The notes under the pieces: generated by a model
What the model was told of the DNA's origin: nothing
Databases searched by the model: none
What the model saw: the letters and a program-made list of their open reading frames with translations, nothing else
Translations under genes and position numbers: made by a program
Assembly: GCF_030698125.1 (NCBI RefSeq)
Contig: NZ_JAUYNV010000057.1
Span: 53,752 to 117,751 of the forward strand
Length of the DNA: 64,000 bases
From: Methyloversatilis sp.
GTDB lineage: Bacteria; Pseudomonadota; Gammaproteobacteria; Burkholderiales; Rhodocyclaceae
Direction: 5' to 3'
Shown: positions 17,774 through 29,201 of the stretch, piece by piece
How positions within the stretch are numbered: position 1 is the first letter of the stretch
How the letters are laid out: every line of letters begins with the position of its first letter

Positions 17774-18814
17774 TCAGTCTTCCTTGCTGCTTTGCAGTGA
17801 TTCGATCTGGCGCTCGAGCGCACGCAGCCGCTCGGCCATGGAATCGAGCTGGCGGATGCGGACGAAGTTGCGCGACCACTCGGCGTGTTCCATCGACGGC
17901 AGCGAGCCCGTGTAGATGCCGGCCTTGCCGATGGACTTGCTGGCGAAACTGACGGCCGACACGACCACGTCGTCGACGATGTCGATGTGACCCATGATGT
18001 TCGACGAGCCGCCTATCATGCATCGCTTGCCGATGTGCGTGCTGCCCGCCACGCCGGAACAGGCCGCCATGGCCGTGTGGTCGCCGATGTGTACGTTGTG
18101 CGCGATCTGGATGAGGTTGTCGAGCTTCACGCCGTCGCCGATCACCGTGTCGTCCAGCGCACCGCGATCGATGGTGGTATTGGCACCGACTTCCACATCG
18201 TTGCCGATGATCACGCGGCCGATCTGCGGAATCTTCACCCAGCTCGCGTCAGCTTCGCGCGCGAAGCCGAAACCATCCGCGCCGATGACCGCACCCGAAT
18301 GCAGGATGCAGCGCTCGCCAACCACCGAGTTCGGATACAGCGTGACGCGCGCATGCAGCCGCGTGCCGGCGCCGATCGAACACGCCTCGCCGATCACCGA
18401 TCCGGCACCGATGGATACGCCGGGGCCGATGAACGCACCGGCCCCGACGACCGCGCCGGCGGCCACTTCGGCGCTGTCATCGACGTGCGCCGAAGCATCG
18501 ACCGATGCATCGGCATGGATGCCGGCGCGCACGACAGGTTCGGGATTCAGCAGTCGCGCGACGCGCGCGAAATAGAGCGAGGGATTGCGAACGCGGATGT
18601 GAGGTCGGTCGAGATTTTCGCCGTCTGCCGGCGATACGATGAAAGCACCGCCGCGGCTTGCATCCAGCGCGCTGCGATACTTTGCCCCGGCCATGAAGGC
18701 AATCTGCTGCGGCCCCGCGGTGTCGAGAGAAGCAACCTGTTCGATCAACAACCCGGGGTCACCGTGCAGGGTGCCGCCAAGTTGCTCGACCAGAGCGCCA
18801 AGTCTGGCTGGCAT
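17774..18814 (-). CDS. lpxD: UDP-3-O-acylglucosamine N-acyltransferase
   Basis: This 346-residue acyltransferase has an N-terminal uridine-binding domain (~1-100), a left-handed beta-helix of hexapeptide repeats (~100-300), and a C-terminal helix. The catalytic His is in [13 protein letters not shown]. It adds the N-linked 3-hydroxyacyl chain in the third lipid A step. It lies 6 bases after skp and 10 before fabZ. Confidence 0.96.
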   Translation of the reverse strand: MPARLGALVEQLGGTLHGDPGLLIEQVASLDTAGPQQIAFMAGAKYRSALDASRGGAFIVSPADGENLDRPHIRVRNPSLYFARVARLLNPEPVVRAGIHADASVDASAHVDDSAEVAAGAVVGAGAFIGPGVSIGAGSVIGEACSIGAGTRLHARVTLYPNSVVGERCILHSGAVIGADGFGFAREADASWVKIPQIGRVIIGNDVEVGANTTIDRGALDDTVIGDGVKLDNLIQIAHNVHIGDHTAMAACSGVAGSTHIGKRCMIGGSSNIMGHIDIVDDVVVSAVSFASKSIGKAGIYTGSLPSMEHAEWSRNFVRIRQLDSMAERLRALERQIESLQSSKED

Positions 18815-18820
18815 GCGCAG

Positions 18821-19357
18821 TTACTTGCCCGGAGGGGGATCTGCAAGCGCCTTCAGCACCTTTTCGGTGATGTCGATACGCTGACTGCGATACACCACTT
18901 CCTGAAAGATGATGTCGTACTTTTCGGCTTCTGCAATGACCTTGATTGCCTTGTTGGCACGATCAAGCACGCTGGCCAGTTCTTCATTGCGCCGCTGATT
19001 CAGGTCCTCGCGGTACTCGCGCTCGCGCCGCTGCATGTCGCGGGTGAGGTCGTTGAATTCACGCTCCTTCGCCCGCTTGTCACTTTCGGACAGGGTGACC
19101 GCGTTCTTTTCCATGGTCTGCTGCATCGACTGCAGCTGCTTGGCCAGTTTTTCAAGTTCCTGGCTGCGCTTTTCGAATTCCTTTTCGAGCTTCTTCTGTG
19201 AACGGACGGCCGGCGCTGCTTCGCGCAGGATGCGTTCCGTATCGACGAAGCCGATCTTCACATCCGTTTCGGCATGCGCGTTCGTCGCCATACCTGTCAT
19301 CGCCATTGAAATCAATGCGATAAAGGCGAAACGTGAGAAAACACTTGACCTGTTCAT
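18821..19357 (-). CDS. skp: Periplasmic chaperone Skp (OmpH)
   Basis: This 178-residue protein has a signal peptide (~1-29, ending in NAHA), a short beta region (KIGFVDTERIL), and a long charged coiled coil of about 100 residues that forms the tentacles of the Skp trimer. It binds unfolded outer-membrane proteins after Sec export and passes them to BamA, encoded 16 bases upstream in the operon. Confidence 0.94.
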   Translation of the reverse strand: MNRSSVFSRFAFIALISMAMTGMATNAHAETDVKIGFVDTERILREAAPAVRSQKKLEKEFEKRSQELEKLAKQLQSMQQTMEKNAVTLSESDKRAKEREFNDLTRDMQRREREYREDLNQRRNEELASVLDRANKAIKVIAEAEKYDIIFQEVVYRSQRIDITEKVLKALADPPPGK

Positions 19358-19373
19358 TCGTGGTATTCGAGGT

Positions 19374-21665
19374 TCAGAAGGTACTGCCGAGCTGGAACTG
19401 GAAGCGCTGGAGGCGGTCCGTGGGTTCCTTGTTGAGCGGTTGCGCGACGCTGAACTTCAACGGCCCCATGGGCGAGCTCCACGCCACGGAAAGGCCCGCA
19501 CTATAGCGCAAATCGCCCAGGCTCAGCGTGTCGCCGGAAGTCCAGACCTGCCCCGCATCGATGAAAGTACCCAGCCGCAGCGTCTTGTCCTGCGAGCCCG
19601 GTAACGGGAAAAGCAACTCGGCGTTGCCGACGATGCGTCGATTGCCGCCCACCGTATTGAACAGGATGTTGCCGGCGGCGTCTCGATCACGCTCGCCGAG
19701 TGACGAGGTCTGGAAACCGCGTACCGAGCCGATGCCACCCGCGAAGTAGTTCTTGTAGAAAGGCAGCGGTTTATCGTTGTATCCGTCGCCATAGCCAACA
19801 TCACCGTTGAGCATCAGAACGAAATCCCCGAACAGTGGGAAGTAGCGTTGATGCTGATACGACGCCTTGTAATAGCGAAGCGAGCCCGGCGGCAGTGAAA
19901 CTTCGACATTCACCCGCTGTGTCGACCCCTTGGTCGGGTAGATCACGCTGTCGCGCGTATCGCGTGCCCAGCCTATCGTACCCACCAGCGAGGTGTTCGA
20001 ATCGCCGAATTCATTGACGAAGTTAAGGTAGCGCTGCGGGCTGTTGCTGAAGGTGTCGATGCTGGTCTGATCAACTGCAAGACCGAAATTGATGCGGTCG
20101 TCCTCGCGGATCGGGAACCCCCAGCGCATGCCGGCACCGACCGATGATGTGCGGTAGTTGCCGATGCGCAGACGCGACGGATCAACGTTGCGCAGATACA
20201 CGTCGAAACCGCGCGATATGCCGTCCGGCGTGTAATACGGATCCGTGAAGGACAGCGAATAGGTCTTGTTGATGCTGCCGCTGTTCAGACCGAGCGACAG
20301 CGACTTGCCGCTGCCGAACAGGTTCTGCTGCGACACCGAGGTGGACAGGATGAGGTTTTCCGAACTGGAGAAACCGGCACCGAAGGCCAGGTTGCCGGTC
20401 GGTTTTTCCTTGACGGTCAGATTCACATCGACCTGGTCGGTCGTCCCCGGGACGGCGGGTGTTTCGACGGTGACACCGTCGAAGTAGCCCAGACGGTCAG
20501 CCCGCGACTTGGATCGGTTGATCCGTTCGCCGTCGTACCAGGCGCCTTCCATCTGCCGGAATTCACGTCGCACCGCCTCGTCGCGCGTCTTCGTGTTGCC
20601 GGCGATGTTGATCCGGCGCACATAGACCCGGCGGCCGGGATCGACGAATACGTTGAACGAAACGGTACGCTTTTCACGGTCCGGTTCCGGCACGGCATTG
20701 ACGTTGGCGAAGGCATAACCGTCGTTACCCAGACGGTCACTGATCGCCTTGGTCGTTTCTGTAAGCTTCTTGCGCGAAAAATCCTCTCCGGCATTCAACT
20801 TGACCAGGCCCCGCAATTCTTCTTCCGGAATCAGCAACTCGCCCGAAAGTTTGACGCCGCCGACGGTGTACTTTTCGCCTTCGGTGATCGAAATCGTGAT
20901 GTAGATGTCCTGCTTGTCCGGCGTGATCGACACCTGGGTCGAGTCGACGTTGAATTCGAGATAACCGCGGTCGAGGTAATGACTGCGCAGCGTTTCGACG
21001 TCAGCGCTCAGCTTCTGGCGCGAGTACTGGTTGTTCTTGTTGTACCAGCTCAACCAGTCGCCGGTGCTCTGGCTCAGCAGCTTCAGCAGATCCTTTTCCT
21101 TGAAGGACTTCGCACCGACGATGTTGATCTGTTTGATCTTGGCAGCAGCACCCTCGTTGATTTCGAAGGTGACCGCCACGCGGTTGCGCTCCAGCGGAGT
21201 GGTCGTCGTCTTGACGTCGACCGAGTACAGCCCGCGCGTCAGGTACTGACGCTTCATTTCCTGCTCCGACCGCTCGAGCACGCTGCGGTCGAGGATGCGT
21301 GATTCGGCGAGGCCGAAATCCCGCATCGCTTTCTTGATCGTGTCCTTGTCGAATTCCTTCATGCCGATGAATTCCAGCGATGCAATGGCCGGCCGCTCGT
21401 CGACGACGACCACCAGCACATCACCTTCGACTTCGACCCGCACATCCTTGAAGAAGCCGGTCGCGAACAGTGCCTTGATGGCCTCTGCCGCCTTGTCTTC
21501 GGTGAATGTCTCGCCGACCTTCACCGGCAGATAGCTGAATACCGTACCGGCTTCGGTGCGCTGGATGCCTTCGACCCGGATGTCCCGCACCACGAAGGGT
21601 TCGAAGGCGAACGCATGAGCCGACAACAATCCCGCGAGCAGGGCGGGAAGCAAAAACTTGCGCAT
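19374..21665 (-). CDS. bamA: Outer membrane protein assembly factor BamA
   Basis: The 763-residue Omp85 protein has a signal peptide (ending near AHAF), five POTRA domains (~22-420), and a C-terminal 16-strand barrel that includes the conserved loop motif SVRGFQT and ends in a terminal aromatic (GSTF). It inserts beta-barrel proteins into the outer membrane. It lies between rseP and skp, as in most proteobacteria. Confidence 0.97.
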   Translation of the reverse strand: MRKFLLPALLAGLLSAHAFAFEPFVVRDIRVEGIQRTEAGTVFSYLPVKVGETFTEDKAAEAIKALFATGFFKDVRVEVEGDVLVVVVDERPAIASLEFIGMKEFDKDTIKKAMRDFGLAESRILDRSVLERSEQEMKRQYLTRGLYSVDVKTTTTPLERNRVAVTFEINEGAAAKIKQINIVGAKSFKEKDLLKLLSQSTGDWLSWYNKNNQYSRQKLSADVETLRSHYLDRGYLEFNVDSTQVSITPDKQDIYITISITEGEKYTVGGVKLSGELLIPEEELRGLVKLNAGEDFSRKKLTETTKAISDRLGNDGYAFANVNAVPEPDREKRTVSFNVFVDPGRRVYVRRINIAGNTKTRDEAVRREFRQMEGAWYDGERINRSKSRADRLGYFDGVTVETPAVPGTTDQVDVNLTVKEKPTGNLAFGAGFSSSENLILSTSVSQQNLFGSGKSLSLGLNSGSINKTYSLSFTDPYYTPDGISRGFDVYLRNVDPSRLRIGNYRTSSVGAGMRWGFPIREDDRINFGLAVDQTSIDTFSNSPQRYLNFVNEFGDSNTSLVGTIGWARDTRDSVIYPTKGSTQRVNVEVSLPPGSLRYYKASYQHQRYFPLFGDFVLMLNGDVGYGDGYNDKPLPFYKNYFAGGIGSVRGFQTSSLGERDRDAAGNILFNTVGGNRRIVGNAELLFPLPGSQDKTLRLGTFIDAGQVWTSGDTLSLGDLRYSAGLSVAWSSPMGPLKFSVAQPLNKEPTDRLQRFQFQLGSTF

Positions 21666-21684
21666 GGGGTATTTCAGCGGGCAG

Positions 21685-23043
21685 TCAACCGAAAAGCCGA
21701 TTGATATCGTTGTAGAAGGCGAACGCCATGAGCATCAGCAGCAAGGCCAGACCGATCTGCTGGCCGATTTCCATGACTCTTTCAGACACCGGGCCGCCCT
21801 TGATAAATTCGACCGTATAGTACATCAAGTGCCCACCGTCCAGCAGCGGCACCGGCAGCAGGTTCAGCACGCCCAGACTGATGCTGATGAGGGCGATGAA
21901 CTTGATGTAATGCAGCACGCCCATGGCAGCAGACTGGCCTGCGTAGTCGGCAATCGTGACCGGCCCGCTCAGGTTTTTCCACGACAGATCGCCGGTGATC
22001 ATGCGGCCGAATGCCTTGAGGCTGAACAGCGCCGTGTCCCAGGTCTGCGTGACGGCCAGGCCGAAGGATTCGATCACGCCGTGTTGCGCCGTGACGAACA
22101 GCCGCTCACGCAGCCCTTCGGGTGTTTCGGGTGTCACGCCGAGCCGGCCGAAACGCTGGCCGCCTTCTTCCACCGCGACGACTTCGGCGTTCAGATCGAG
22201 CGCGACGCCACCGCGCAGCACCTGGACCACCACCTCACGGCCGCCCAGCTCGCGGACAACGCCGACCATCGACGCCCAGTCATCGACCGGCTTGCCATCG
22301 ATCGCCACGATGCGGTCACCCGGGCGCATGCCGGCCTTGCCGGCGGCACTGTCGGCGGCCACTGTTGCGACGACCGGATCGATGCGCGGCCGGAACAGTG
22401 TCAGGCCGGCGCGCTCCATCAGACTGGCGTCGACTTCGGATCCGATGCCCGACAGGTCGATGCGACGGTTGTTGATTTCGTTGTGCACGCTGATCGTTTC
22501 CATAATCAGCGTGCCGCCGTGCAGCGCTGCCTGCGCCACGCTCCAGCGCAGATCCTGGGCGGACACGATGTCCTTGCCATTGATCGAGCGCACCAGTTCG
22601 CCATCGGTCACGCCGGCCACCGCCGCCGGCGTGCCGACTGCCGGCGCAGCAAGCAGCGGGCGCAGCTCTTCCATGCCGTTGATGAACAGGCCCCAGTAGA
22701 TCAGGATGGCCAGCAGGAAATTGGCGATCGGCCCGGCCGCCACGATGGCGAAGCGGCGCCCCACGCTCTGCCGGTTGAAGGCACGCGGAAGCTCCGATGC
22801 CGCGACCTCGCCTTCGCGCTCGTCCAGCATCTTGACGTAACCACCGAGCGGAAACAGCGCGATCACCCACTCGGTGCGGTCCGGCCCGAAGCGACGCGAC
22901 AGCAGCGGCCGGCCGAATCCAACCGAAAAGCGCAGCACCTTGACGCCACACAGCCGGGCGATGCTGTAGTGGCCCAGCTCGTGAACCGTGATGAGGATGC
23001 CGAGCGCCAGCACAAAGGCGCCCGCGTAGAAGAAGGGGCTCAA
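21685..23043 (-). CDS. rseP: Site-2 zinc metalloprotease RseP
   Basis: This 452-residue membrane protease has the zinc motif VHELGHYS near the N-terminus, two central PDZ domains (~110-310), and the second active-site motif [13 protein letters not shown] in a C-terminal helix. It cleaves the RseA-type anti-sigma factor in the sigma-E envelope stress response. Its start overlaps the end of dxr by 4 bases. Confidence 0.96.
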   Translation of the reverse strand: MSPFFYAGAFVLALGILITVHELGHYSIARLCGVKVLRFSVGFGRPLLSRRFGPDRTEWVIALFPLGGYVKMLDEREGEVAASELPRAFNRQSVGRRFAIVAAGPIANFLLAILIYWGLFINGMEELRPLLAAPAVGTPAAVAGVTDGELVRSINGKDIVSAQDLRWSVAQAALHGGTLIMETISVHNEINNRRIDLSGIGSEVDASLMERAGLTLFRPRIDPVVATVAADSAAGKAGMRPGDRIVAIDGKPVDDWASMVGVVRELGGREVVVQVLRGGVALDLNAEVVAVEEGGQRFGRLGVTPETPEGLRERLFVTAQHGVIESFGLAVTQTWDTALFSLKAFGRMITGDLSWKNLSGPVTIADYAGQSAAMGVLHYIKFIALISISLGVLNLLPVPLLDGGHLMYYTVEFIKGGPVSERVMEIGQQIGLALLLMLMAFAFYNDINRLFG

Positions 23044-24200
23044 GTGCGAGCCCTGATGGCACGCTGCGCGGTCTGGCGGGCAGCGGCGTCGGCGGCAAAG
23101 ACGTCGTCGAGTGTGGTGGCAGGCATGTCGGGCAGCGTATCCAGGGTTTCGGCAATCACGTCTGCTATGGCACGGAAACCAAGCCGACGTTCCAGAAAAG
23201 CCGCGACCGCCACTTCATTGGCGGCATTCAGCACGGCCGGCGTACCCCGACCTGCCGCCAGCGCTGCGAAAGCCAGTCGCAGGCAGGGAAAGCGTTCCAG
23301 ATCCGGGCGTTCGAACACGAGATTGGCCGACATGGCCAGATCGAGCGCACCAACCCCGGACTCGATGCGTTCCGGCCAGGCCAGTGCGTGCGCGATCGGG
23401 GTGCGCATATCCGGATTACCCATCTGCGCCAGTACCGAGCCATCGACGTATTCGACCATCGAATGCACGATGCTCTGCGGATGGATCACCACATCGATGC
23501 GCTCGGCCGCCGTATCGAACAGCCAGTGTGCCTCGATCACCTCGAGGCCCTTGTTCATCATGGTTGCCGAATCGACCGAAATCTTGCGTCCCATTTCCCA
23601 GTTCGGATGCGCACACGCCTGATCCGGCGTCACGTGGTCGAGCTGATCGAGCGGCGTGCAGCGGAATGGTCCGCCCGAAGCGGTCAGCAGGATGCGGCGC
23701 ACACCTGCCCTGCCCTGCGTCGGCAGGCACTGGAAAACCGCGTTGTGCTCGCTGTCGATCGGCAGCAACGTGGCGCCGTTCGACGCCACCTCCTGCATGA
23801 ACACCGCGCCGCACATGACCAGGCTTTCCTTGTTGGCCAGCAGGATGCGCTTGCCTGCGCGTGCAGCCGCCAGCGTCGGCCGCAGGCCGGCGGCACCAAC
23901 GATGGCCGCCATGACGGTGTCCACCTCGGGCAGCGCCGCGATCGTTTCGAGCGCCTCGCTGCCATGCATGACTTCGGTCGGCACCCGCCCCGCCAATATG
24001 CCGCGCAAGGAGCTCGCCGCAACGGCGTCCGCCACCACGGCCAGTTTCGGCGCAAAGGCGAGGCATTGTTCGGCCAGCTTGTCGATCTGGCGGTGACCCG
24101 ACAGCGCCACCACCTCGAAACGATCAGGGTGGCGCGCCACGACATCCAGCGTGCTGACGCCGATCGAGCCGGTGGCACCCAGTATGGTCAGTCTGCGCAT
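23040..24200 (-). CDS. dxr: 1-deoxy-D-xylulose 5-phosphate reductoisomerase
   Basis: The 386-residue enzyme makes 2-C-methyl-D-erythritol 4-phosphate in the MEP isoprenoid pathway using NADPH. The N-terminal Rossmann motif is [16 protein letters not shown], the metal and substrate region includes [11 protein letters not shown], and SGGPFR and [14 protein letters not shown] are conserved. I prefer ATG 24200 over a GTG one codon upstream. It shares one base with the end of cdsA. Confidence 0.96.
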   Translation of the reverse strand: MRRLTILGATGSIGVSTLDVVARHPDRFEVVALSGHRQIDKLAEQCLAFAPKLAVVADAVAASSLRGILAGRVPTEVMHGSEALETIAALPEVDTVMAAIVGAAGLRPTLAAARAGKRILLANKESLVMCGAVFMQEVASNGATLLPIDSEHNAVFQCLPTQGRAGVRRILLTASGGPFRCTPLDQLDHVTPDQACAHPNWEMGRKISVDSATMMNKGLEVIEAHWLFDTAAERIDVVIHPQSIVHSMVEYVDGSVLAQMGNPDMRTPIAHALAWPERIESGVGALDLAMSANLVFERPDLERFPCLRLAFAALAAGRGTPAVLNAANEVAVAAFLERRLGFRAIADVIAETLDTLPDMPATTLDDVFAADAAARQTAQRAIRART

Positions 24201-25036
24201 CACGTCTGCGCTCCGGGAAGTAGATTGAGCAGGGCAAAACCAATCAGGGGCAAGGTCGCGGTCAGGCTGTCGACACGGTCGAGAACGCCGCCGTGGCCGG
24301 GCAGCAGCTGGCTGCTGTCCTTGATGCCGGCCTGGCGCTTCATCATCGATTCGAACAGGTCGCCGACGATGCTGACCGCGGTGAGCAGCAGCAATATCAC
24401 CGACCAGACCAGCCAGGCGGGCATGTCCGCCTCACCGAACAGCAGCGGCTTGATCGCCAGACCATAGCATTGCACGGCGATCACCGCGCCGACGGCACCT
24501 TCCCAGGTCTTGCCCGGGCTGATCGCCGGTGCCAGCTTGTGCCGCCCGAATGCGCGACCGGTGAAATACGCGGCGATGTCGGCGATCCACACGACGGCCA
24601 TCAGCAGCAGCAGCGGCACGAGCCCCTGCGCGCGCAGCTGTATCAGCGCCAGCGCAGGCGGCACGAGTACAACCAGGCCAGTCAGTGCCATCCAGAAACC
24701 CGACGGACGGCCGCCGCGCCACATCCATACCGGTACGATCAGCAACCAGAACACGATGGCCAGCGCGTGCAACGCCGAAAGTGGCGCCATGGCCTGCGGC
24801 AACACGCCGGCGGGTCCGAAGGCAAACGCCGCGGCCGCGGCAACAAGTACAAAGGTGATCACGCCGGAGCCAAGGGCGCCGCCGGAGGCAAGACCGCTCA
24901 GACGGCCCCACTCCCAGCCGGCAAGGCCGAGGATGACGGCCACCAGCCAGCCCCAGGCGGTGAGATCGAGCAGGGTCAGTGCCGCGTACAGACCTGCCAG
25001 CAATGCGATGGCGGTCAGTACCCGCTGTTTAAGCAT
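24200..25036 (-). CDS. cdsA: Phosphatidate cytidylyltransferase
   Basis: The 278-residue integral membrane enzyme makes CDP-diacylglycerol from phosphatidate and CTP. It has about eight helices, the segment [12 protein letters not shown], and the C-terminal signature [16 protein letters not shown] followed by [13 protein letters not shown] start it at ATG 25036 ([13 protein letters not shown]); the frame upstream is a uppS shadow. It overlaps uppS by 8 bases. Confidence 0.95.
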   Translation of the reverse strand: MLKQRVLTAIALLAGLYAALTLLDLTAWGWLVAVILGLAGWEWGRLSGLASGGALGSGVITFVLVAAAAAFAFGPAGVLPQAMAPLSALHALAIVFWLLIVPVWMWRGGRPSGFWMALTGLVVLVPPALALIQLRAQGLVPLLLLMAVVWIADIAAYFTGRAFGRHKLAPAISPGKTWEGAVGAVIAVQCYGLAIKPLLFGEADMPAWLVWSVILLLLTAVSIVGDLFESMMKRQAGIKDSSQLLPGHGGVLDRVDSLTATLPLIGFALLNLLPGAQT

Positions 25037-25814
25037 GCCGGCCGACCGCGCCGAGCGCGGCTGCAGTGGCAGCCTGCACCTGTTCGCTGGTGCGTCCGAA
25101 ACGGCGCTCGCGCTGCTGGAAGGACGCGATGGCTTCATCGACGGCCGAGCCGTTGAATTCCGGCCACAGCTTGTCGGTGAAATACAGCTCGGTGTAAGCC
25201 AGTTGCCAGAGCAGGAAATTGCTGATGCGCTGCTCGCCGCCGGTGCGGATGAACAGGTCGGGTTCCGGCGCATACGCCATTGCAAGGTGAGGGGTCAGAT
25301 CGCTCTCGACGAAACCTTCCCGCCGCGATGGATTCGCCTTCAGCATGCACTCCGTCGCCTGCAGGATGTCCCAGCGGCCGCCGTAATTTGCGGCAATCGT
25401 GAGATGGAGTCCGGTATTGCCGGCGGTCAGCGCTTCGGCGCTGCGGATCATGTCGATCAATCTGGGTTCGAAGCGCGAAAGATCACCGATGACGCGCAAC
25501 CGTATCGAATTCTCGTGCAGGCGGACGACCTCCTCTTCCAGCGCACGCATGAACAGCTGCATCAGGAAGCTCACCTCTTCCGGCGGACGACGCCAGTTTT
25601 CGGAGCTGAACGCGAACAACGTGAGGTAGCCGACGCCGCGCTCGGCGCAACGCGACACCACTGCGCGCACGGCTTCGACCCCCTTGCGATGGCCGGCCAC
25701 CCGCGGCATGAACCGGCGGCGCGCCCAGCGGCCGTTGCCGTCCATGATGATGGCGATATGTTGCGGAACCGGCAGGTTGCCGCCGTCGACCGGCTTGCTG
25801 GGGCGCGAGGACAC
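25029..25814 (-). CDS. uppS: Undecaprenyl diphosphate synthase
   Basis: This 261-residue cis-prenyltransferase makes the C55 lipid carrier precursor for peptidoglycan and O-antigen. It has the catalytic Asp in [19 protein letters not shown], and the C-terminal [15 protein letters not shown] motif. The likely start is GTG 25814. It lies 15 bases after frr. Confidence 0.96.
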   Translation of the reverse strand: MSSRPSKPVDGGNLPVPQHIAIIMDGNGRWARRRFMPRVAGHRKGVEAVRAVVSRCAERGVGYLTLFAFSSENWRRPPEEVSFLMQLFMRALEEEVVRLHENSIRLRVIGDLSRFEPRLIDMIRSAEALTAGNTGLHLTIAANYGGRWDILQATECMLKANPSRREGFVESDLTPHLAMAYAPEPDLFIRTGGEQRISNFLLWQLAYTELYFTDKLWPEFNGSAVDEAIASFQQRERRFGRTSEQVQAATAAALGAVGRHA

Positions 25815-25829
25815 GATGCGGTTTCGGCC

Positions 25830-26387
25830 TCAGACCGCCATCAGGTCTTGTTCTTTCTGCGCGAGCAGCTTGTCGACCTCTGAAATGTATCGGTCGGTCA
25901 GCTTCTGGATGTCGTCCTGCGTACGCCGCTCATCGTCTTCCGAAATCGTCTTGGCCTTGACGGCGTCCTTCAGTACGCTGTTCGCGTCACGGCGCAGGTT
26001 GCGCACCGCGATACGGCCGTTTTCGGCCTCGCTGCGCACCACCTTGATCAGTTCCTTGCGCCGCTCTTCGGTCAGCGCAGGCATCGGCACGCGCACCACG
26101 TCGCCCATTGCCGACGGGTTCAGACCGAGATCGGAATCGCGGATGGCCTTCTCGACCACCGGCAGCAGTTTCTTTTCCCACGGCTGCACGCCGATGGCGC
26201 GTGCGTCGATCAGCGTGACGTTGGCCACCTGGCTGAGCGGCACCATCGAGCCGTAATAATCGATCTGGATGTGGTCGAGGATGCCGGTGTGCGCACGTCC
26301 GGTACGTACCTTGCCGAAGTCGGCCTTGAGCGACTCCAGCGTTTTCTGCATCTTCTGTTCTGTGGTTTTCTTCAACTCGGGGATCAT
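25830..26387 (-). CDS. frr: Ribosome recycling factor
   Basis: The 185-residue protein, exactly the E. coli length, splits post-termination ribosomes with EF-G. It has the long helical bundle and the segment [17 protein letters not shown] start it at ATG 26387, which has AGAGG 8 bases upstream, rather than the longer frame. Confidence 0.97.
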   Translation of the reverse strand: MIPELKKTTEQKMQKTLESLKADFGKVRTGRAHTGILDHIQIDYYGSMVPLSQVANVTLIDARAIGVQPWEKKLLPVVEKAIRDSDLGLNPSAMGDVVRVPMPALTEERRKELIKVVRSEAENGRIAVRNLRRDANSVLKDAVKAKTISEDDERRTQDDIQKLTDRYISEVDKLLAQKEQDLMAV

Positions 26388-26463
26388 GAAGTCGCCTCTT
26401 GTTGGAAGTTGCGGCCGCTCGTCGGCAGCCTGTTGAGCCATGGCGAGCGCAAAACACGCACCA

Positions 26464-27177
26464 CTATATATGGACCAGCGTGCCCTCGTCTTCGCCCATC
26501 ACCACGCGCTTGAGTGCGCCCGGCTTGAAGATGCTGAATACCTTGATCGGCAGTTGCTGGTCGCGGCACAACGCGAGCGCAGTGGCGTCCATCACCTTCA
26601 GGTCGCGACTGATCGCCTCGTCGAAGCTGATGCGCTCGTAGCGGGTCGCATCGGGCACCTTCATCGGATCAGCGCTGTACACGCCGTCGACCTTGGTTGC
26701 CTTCAGCACGATCTCCGCCTCGATCTCGCGTCCGCGCAGCGCAGCCGCCGTGTCGGTCGTGAAGAAAGGGTTACCCGTACCGGCAGCAAAAATGACGACC
26801 TTGCCTTCTTCCAGGTAGCGGATCGCCTTGCCGCGGATGTAGAACTCAACGACCGGCTCGATGCTCAGCGCCGACTGCACCCGTGCGGCAACGCCGGCCT
26901 GACGCATCGCGTCACCCAGCGCCAGCGCGTTCATCACCGTCGCCAGCATGCCCATGTAGTCGGCAGTGGCGCGATCCATGCCGGCCGCGCCACCCGCCAC
27001 CCCGCGGAAAATGTTGCCACCGCCGATCACCACGCCCACCTCCACGCCCAGGGCGCGGATTTCGGCGATCTCCCCGACGATGCGGGCAAGCATGTCGCGG
27101 CTGATGCCGTAGTCGTCATCGCCCATCAGGGCTTCACCCGACAGCTTCAGCAGTATCCGGCGGTAGGCAACAGTCAT
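26464..27177 (-). CDS. pyrH: UMP kinase
   Basis: The 237-residue amino-acid-kinase-fold enzyme phosphorylates UMP to UDP. It has [21 protein letters not shown], and the UMP-binding region [17 protein letters not shown]. It starts at ATG 27177 ([11 protein letters not shown]); the upstream frame is a tsf shadow. It lies 10 bases after tsf. Confidence 0.97.
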   Translation of the reverse strand: MTVAYRRILLKLSGEALMGDDDYGISRDMLARIVGEIAEIRALGVEVGVVIGGGNIFRGVAGGAAGMDRATADYMGMLATVMNALALGDAMRQAGVAARVQSALSIEPVVEFYIRGKAIRYLEEGKVVIFAAGTGNPFFTTDTAAALRGREIEAEIVLKATKVDGVYSADPMKVPDATRYERISFDEAISRDLKVMDATALALCRDQQLPIKVFSIFKPGALKRVVMGEDEGTLVHI

Positions 27178-27187
27178 GCAGGCTCCT

Positions 27188-28087
27188 TCAGCGTGCTGCA
27201 GCAGCTGCAGCGGCCTGTGCGGCCACTTCGGCGGCAAAGTCGGTCGTCTTCTTCTCGATGCCTTCGCCAACCAGATACAGCGTGAAGCCGGCGATCCTTG
27301 CCGACTTCGCCTTCAGCAGCTGTTCAATGGTCTGCTTGCCGTCTTCCGCCTTGACGAAAACCTGGCCGAGCAGCGTCACTTCCTTCAGGAATTTCTGCAC
27401 CGAGCCTTCGGCGATCTTGGTGATCATCTCTTCCGCCTTGCCGGCTTCGCGCGCCTTTTCAATAGCGACGCGACGTTCGGCATCAATCAGGTCGGCCGAC
27501 ACACCGCTCGAGTCGAGTGACTTCGGCTTCGACGCGGCAATGTGCATCGCCAGATCCTTGGCGAGCGCTTCGTCGCCACCGACGACATCGACCAGTACAC
27601 CGATCTTCGAGCCGCCATGCACGTAGCTGGCGACCTTGCCTTCGGCGGCAATGCGCACGAAACGGCGAATCGACATGTTTTCGCCGATCTTGCCGACCAG
27701 TGCAGCGCGCGTCGATTCGACCGTGCCTTCGCCCATCGGCAGCGCCGACAGTGCGGCGACATCCGCCGGATTGTGCTCGGCGATCAGTTTTGCGCTGCCA
27801 TTGACCAGTGCGAGGAAGTCATCGTTCTTCGCCACAAAGTCGGTTTCGCAATTGACTTCGACCATCGCGGCAAGCTTGCCGTCGGCCGACAGGTAAAGGC
27901 CGACGATGCCTTCGGCTGTCACGCGGGCAGCGGCCTTGCTGGCCTTGTTACCCAGTTTCACGCGGAGGATTTCTTCCGCCTTCTGCAGGTCGCCACCGGC
28001 TTCGGTCAGCGCCTTCTTGCATTCCATCATCGGAGCGTCGGTCTTTTCGCGCAGCTCCTTGACCATTCCTGCGGTGATTTCCGCCAT
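27188..28087 (-). CDS. tsf: Translation elongation factor Ts
   Basis: The 299-residue nucleotide exchange factor for EF-Tu has the N-terminal UBA-like domain ([19 protein letters not shown]) and the core [11 protein letters not shown] signature. It starts at ATG 28087 with GGAAGG upstream. It is cotranscribed with rpsB, 81 bases earlier. Confidence 0.97.
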   Translation of the reverse strand: MAEITAGMVKELREKTDAPMMECKKALTEAGGDLQKAEEILRVKLGNKASKAAARVTAEGIVGLYLSADGKLAAMVEVNCETDFVAKNDDFLALVNGSAKLIAEHNPADVAALSALPMGEGTVESTRAALVGKIGENMSIRRFVRIAAEGKVASYVHGGSKIGVLVDVVGGDEALAKDLAMHIAASKPKSLDSSGVSADLIDAERRVAIEKAREAGKAEEMITKIAEGSVQKFLKEVTLLGQVFVKAEDGKQTIEQLLKAKSARIAGFTLYLVGEGIEKKTTDFAAEVAAQAAAAAAAR

Positions 28088-28168
28088 GCTGAGTCCCGCC
28101 TTCCATCTGCTGTTCGTGCAATTCGTCAAACACCCGACGACCGCGTGAGCGGCCGCCGGGACGGTTCA

Positions 28169-28927
28169 TCAGGCCTGCGGTTCCGCTTCGGCTTCAACTT
28201 CGACGAATTCGTCGTCGCCCTTGAGCTGCGCGACCAGATCCTGGGCGGCGGTGTTACGGCCTTCAAGGATGGCGTCTGCCACGCCCGATGCGTACAGGCG
28301 AATGGCACGGCTCGAGTCGTCGTTACCCGGAATCACGTAATCCACGCCGAGCGGCGAGTGGTTGGTATCGACCACGGCGATCACCGGAATGCCGAGCTTG
28401 TTGGCTTCGGTGATGGCGATCTTGTGGAAACCGACGTCGATGACGAACAGCGCGTCCGGCAGGCCATTCATGTTCTTGATGCCGCCGATGCTCTTCTGCA
28501 GCTTGATCAGCTCGCGCTGCAGCACCAGGGCTTCCTTCTTCGGCATGCGTTCCATGCTGCCGTCCTCGACCAGCTGTTCGAGGTCCTTCAGGCGCTTGAC
28601 CGACAGCTTCAGCGTCTTGAAGTTGGTCAGCATGCCGCCGAGCCAGCGCTCGTCGACATACGGCACGCCTGCGCGCTGCGCTTCTTCGGCCACGATTTCA
28701 CGAGCCTGGCGCTTGGTACCGACCAGCAGGATGGTGCCCTTGTTGGACGACATGCGGCGGATGAACGTCATTGCCTCGTTGTAGCGGGCAACCGTCTTTT
28801 CCAGGTTGATGATGTGGATCTTGTTGCGATGGCCGAAAATGTACGGGGCCATCTTGGGGTTCCAGAAGCGGGTCTGATGTCCGAAATGGACACCCGCCTC
28901 CAGCATTTCACGCATGGATACGGACAT
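28169..28927 (-). CDS. rpsB: 30S ribosomal protein S2
   Basis: This 252-residue protein begins [20 protein letters not shown] and contains the family signatures [12 protein letters not shown] and [13 protein letters not shown]. It is the first gene of the super-operon. The leader from the promoter at about 29085 is roughly 150 bases and may host S2 autoregulation as in other proteobacteria. Confidence 0.98.
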   Translation of the reverse strand: MSVSMREMLEAGVHFGHQTRFWNPKMAPYIFGHRNKIHIINLEKTVARYNEAMTFIRRMSSNKGTILLVGTKRQAREIVAEEAQRAGVPYVDERWLGGMLTNFKTLKLSVKRLKDLEQLVEDGSMERMPKKEALVLQRELIKLQKSIGGIKNMNGLPDALFVIDVGFHKIAITEANKLGIPVIAVVDTNHSPLGVDYVIPGNDDSSRAIRLYASGVADAILEGRNTAAQDLVAQLKGDDEFVEVEAEAEPQA

Positions 28928-29084
28928 TGAAGTCTCCGATCAGGGTTTACCTCCGCCCGGCCGTGTTCGCAGCCGCAATTGCCGGCTACGCACCCTATCG
29001 GTCGAGCTGCCGTATCGACGGCAGCACCGGGCGTGTGGATTTGTCTGACGTACCTGACGAGGTACTGGAATCAAACAGCCAGCG

Positions 29085-29114
29085 ATTCTAGCAGCCGCAG
29101 TGCAACAAACTCAA
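29085..29114 (-). promoter_or_regulatory. Sigma-70 promoter for rpsB operon
   Basis: On the minus strand TTGAGT (29109-29114), an 18-base spacer and TAGAAT (29085-29090) form a near-consensus promoter, with TGC just before the -10 box. It lies about 158 bases upstream of rpsB, in the divergent gap with map. This is a sequence match only. Confidence 0.6.
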
Positions 29115-29201
29115 GCGATCCGGCATGCAAGCGTTTGCCGCCGTCGGGCGCTTCGGCTAACCTGAGCGGTCCCCGAGCGTATTTGAAGAACAGCTACCCA
29201 T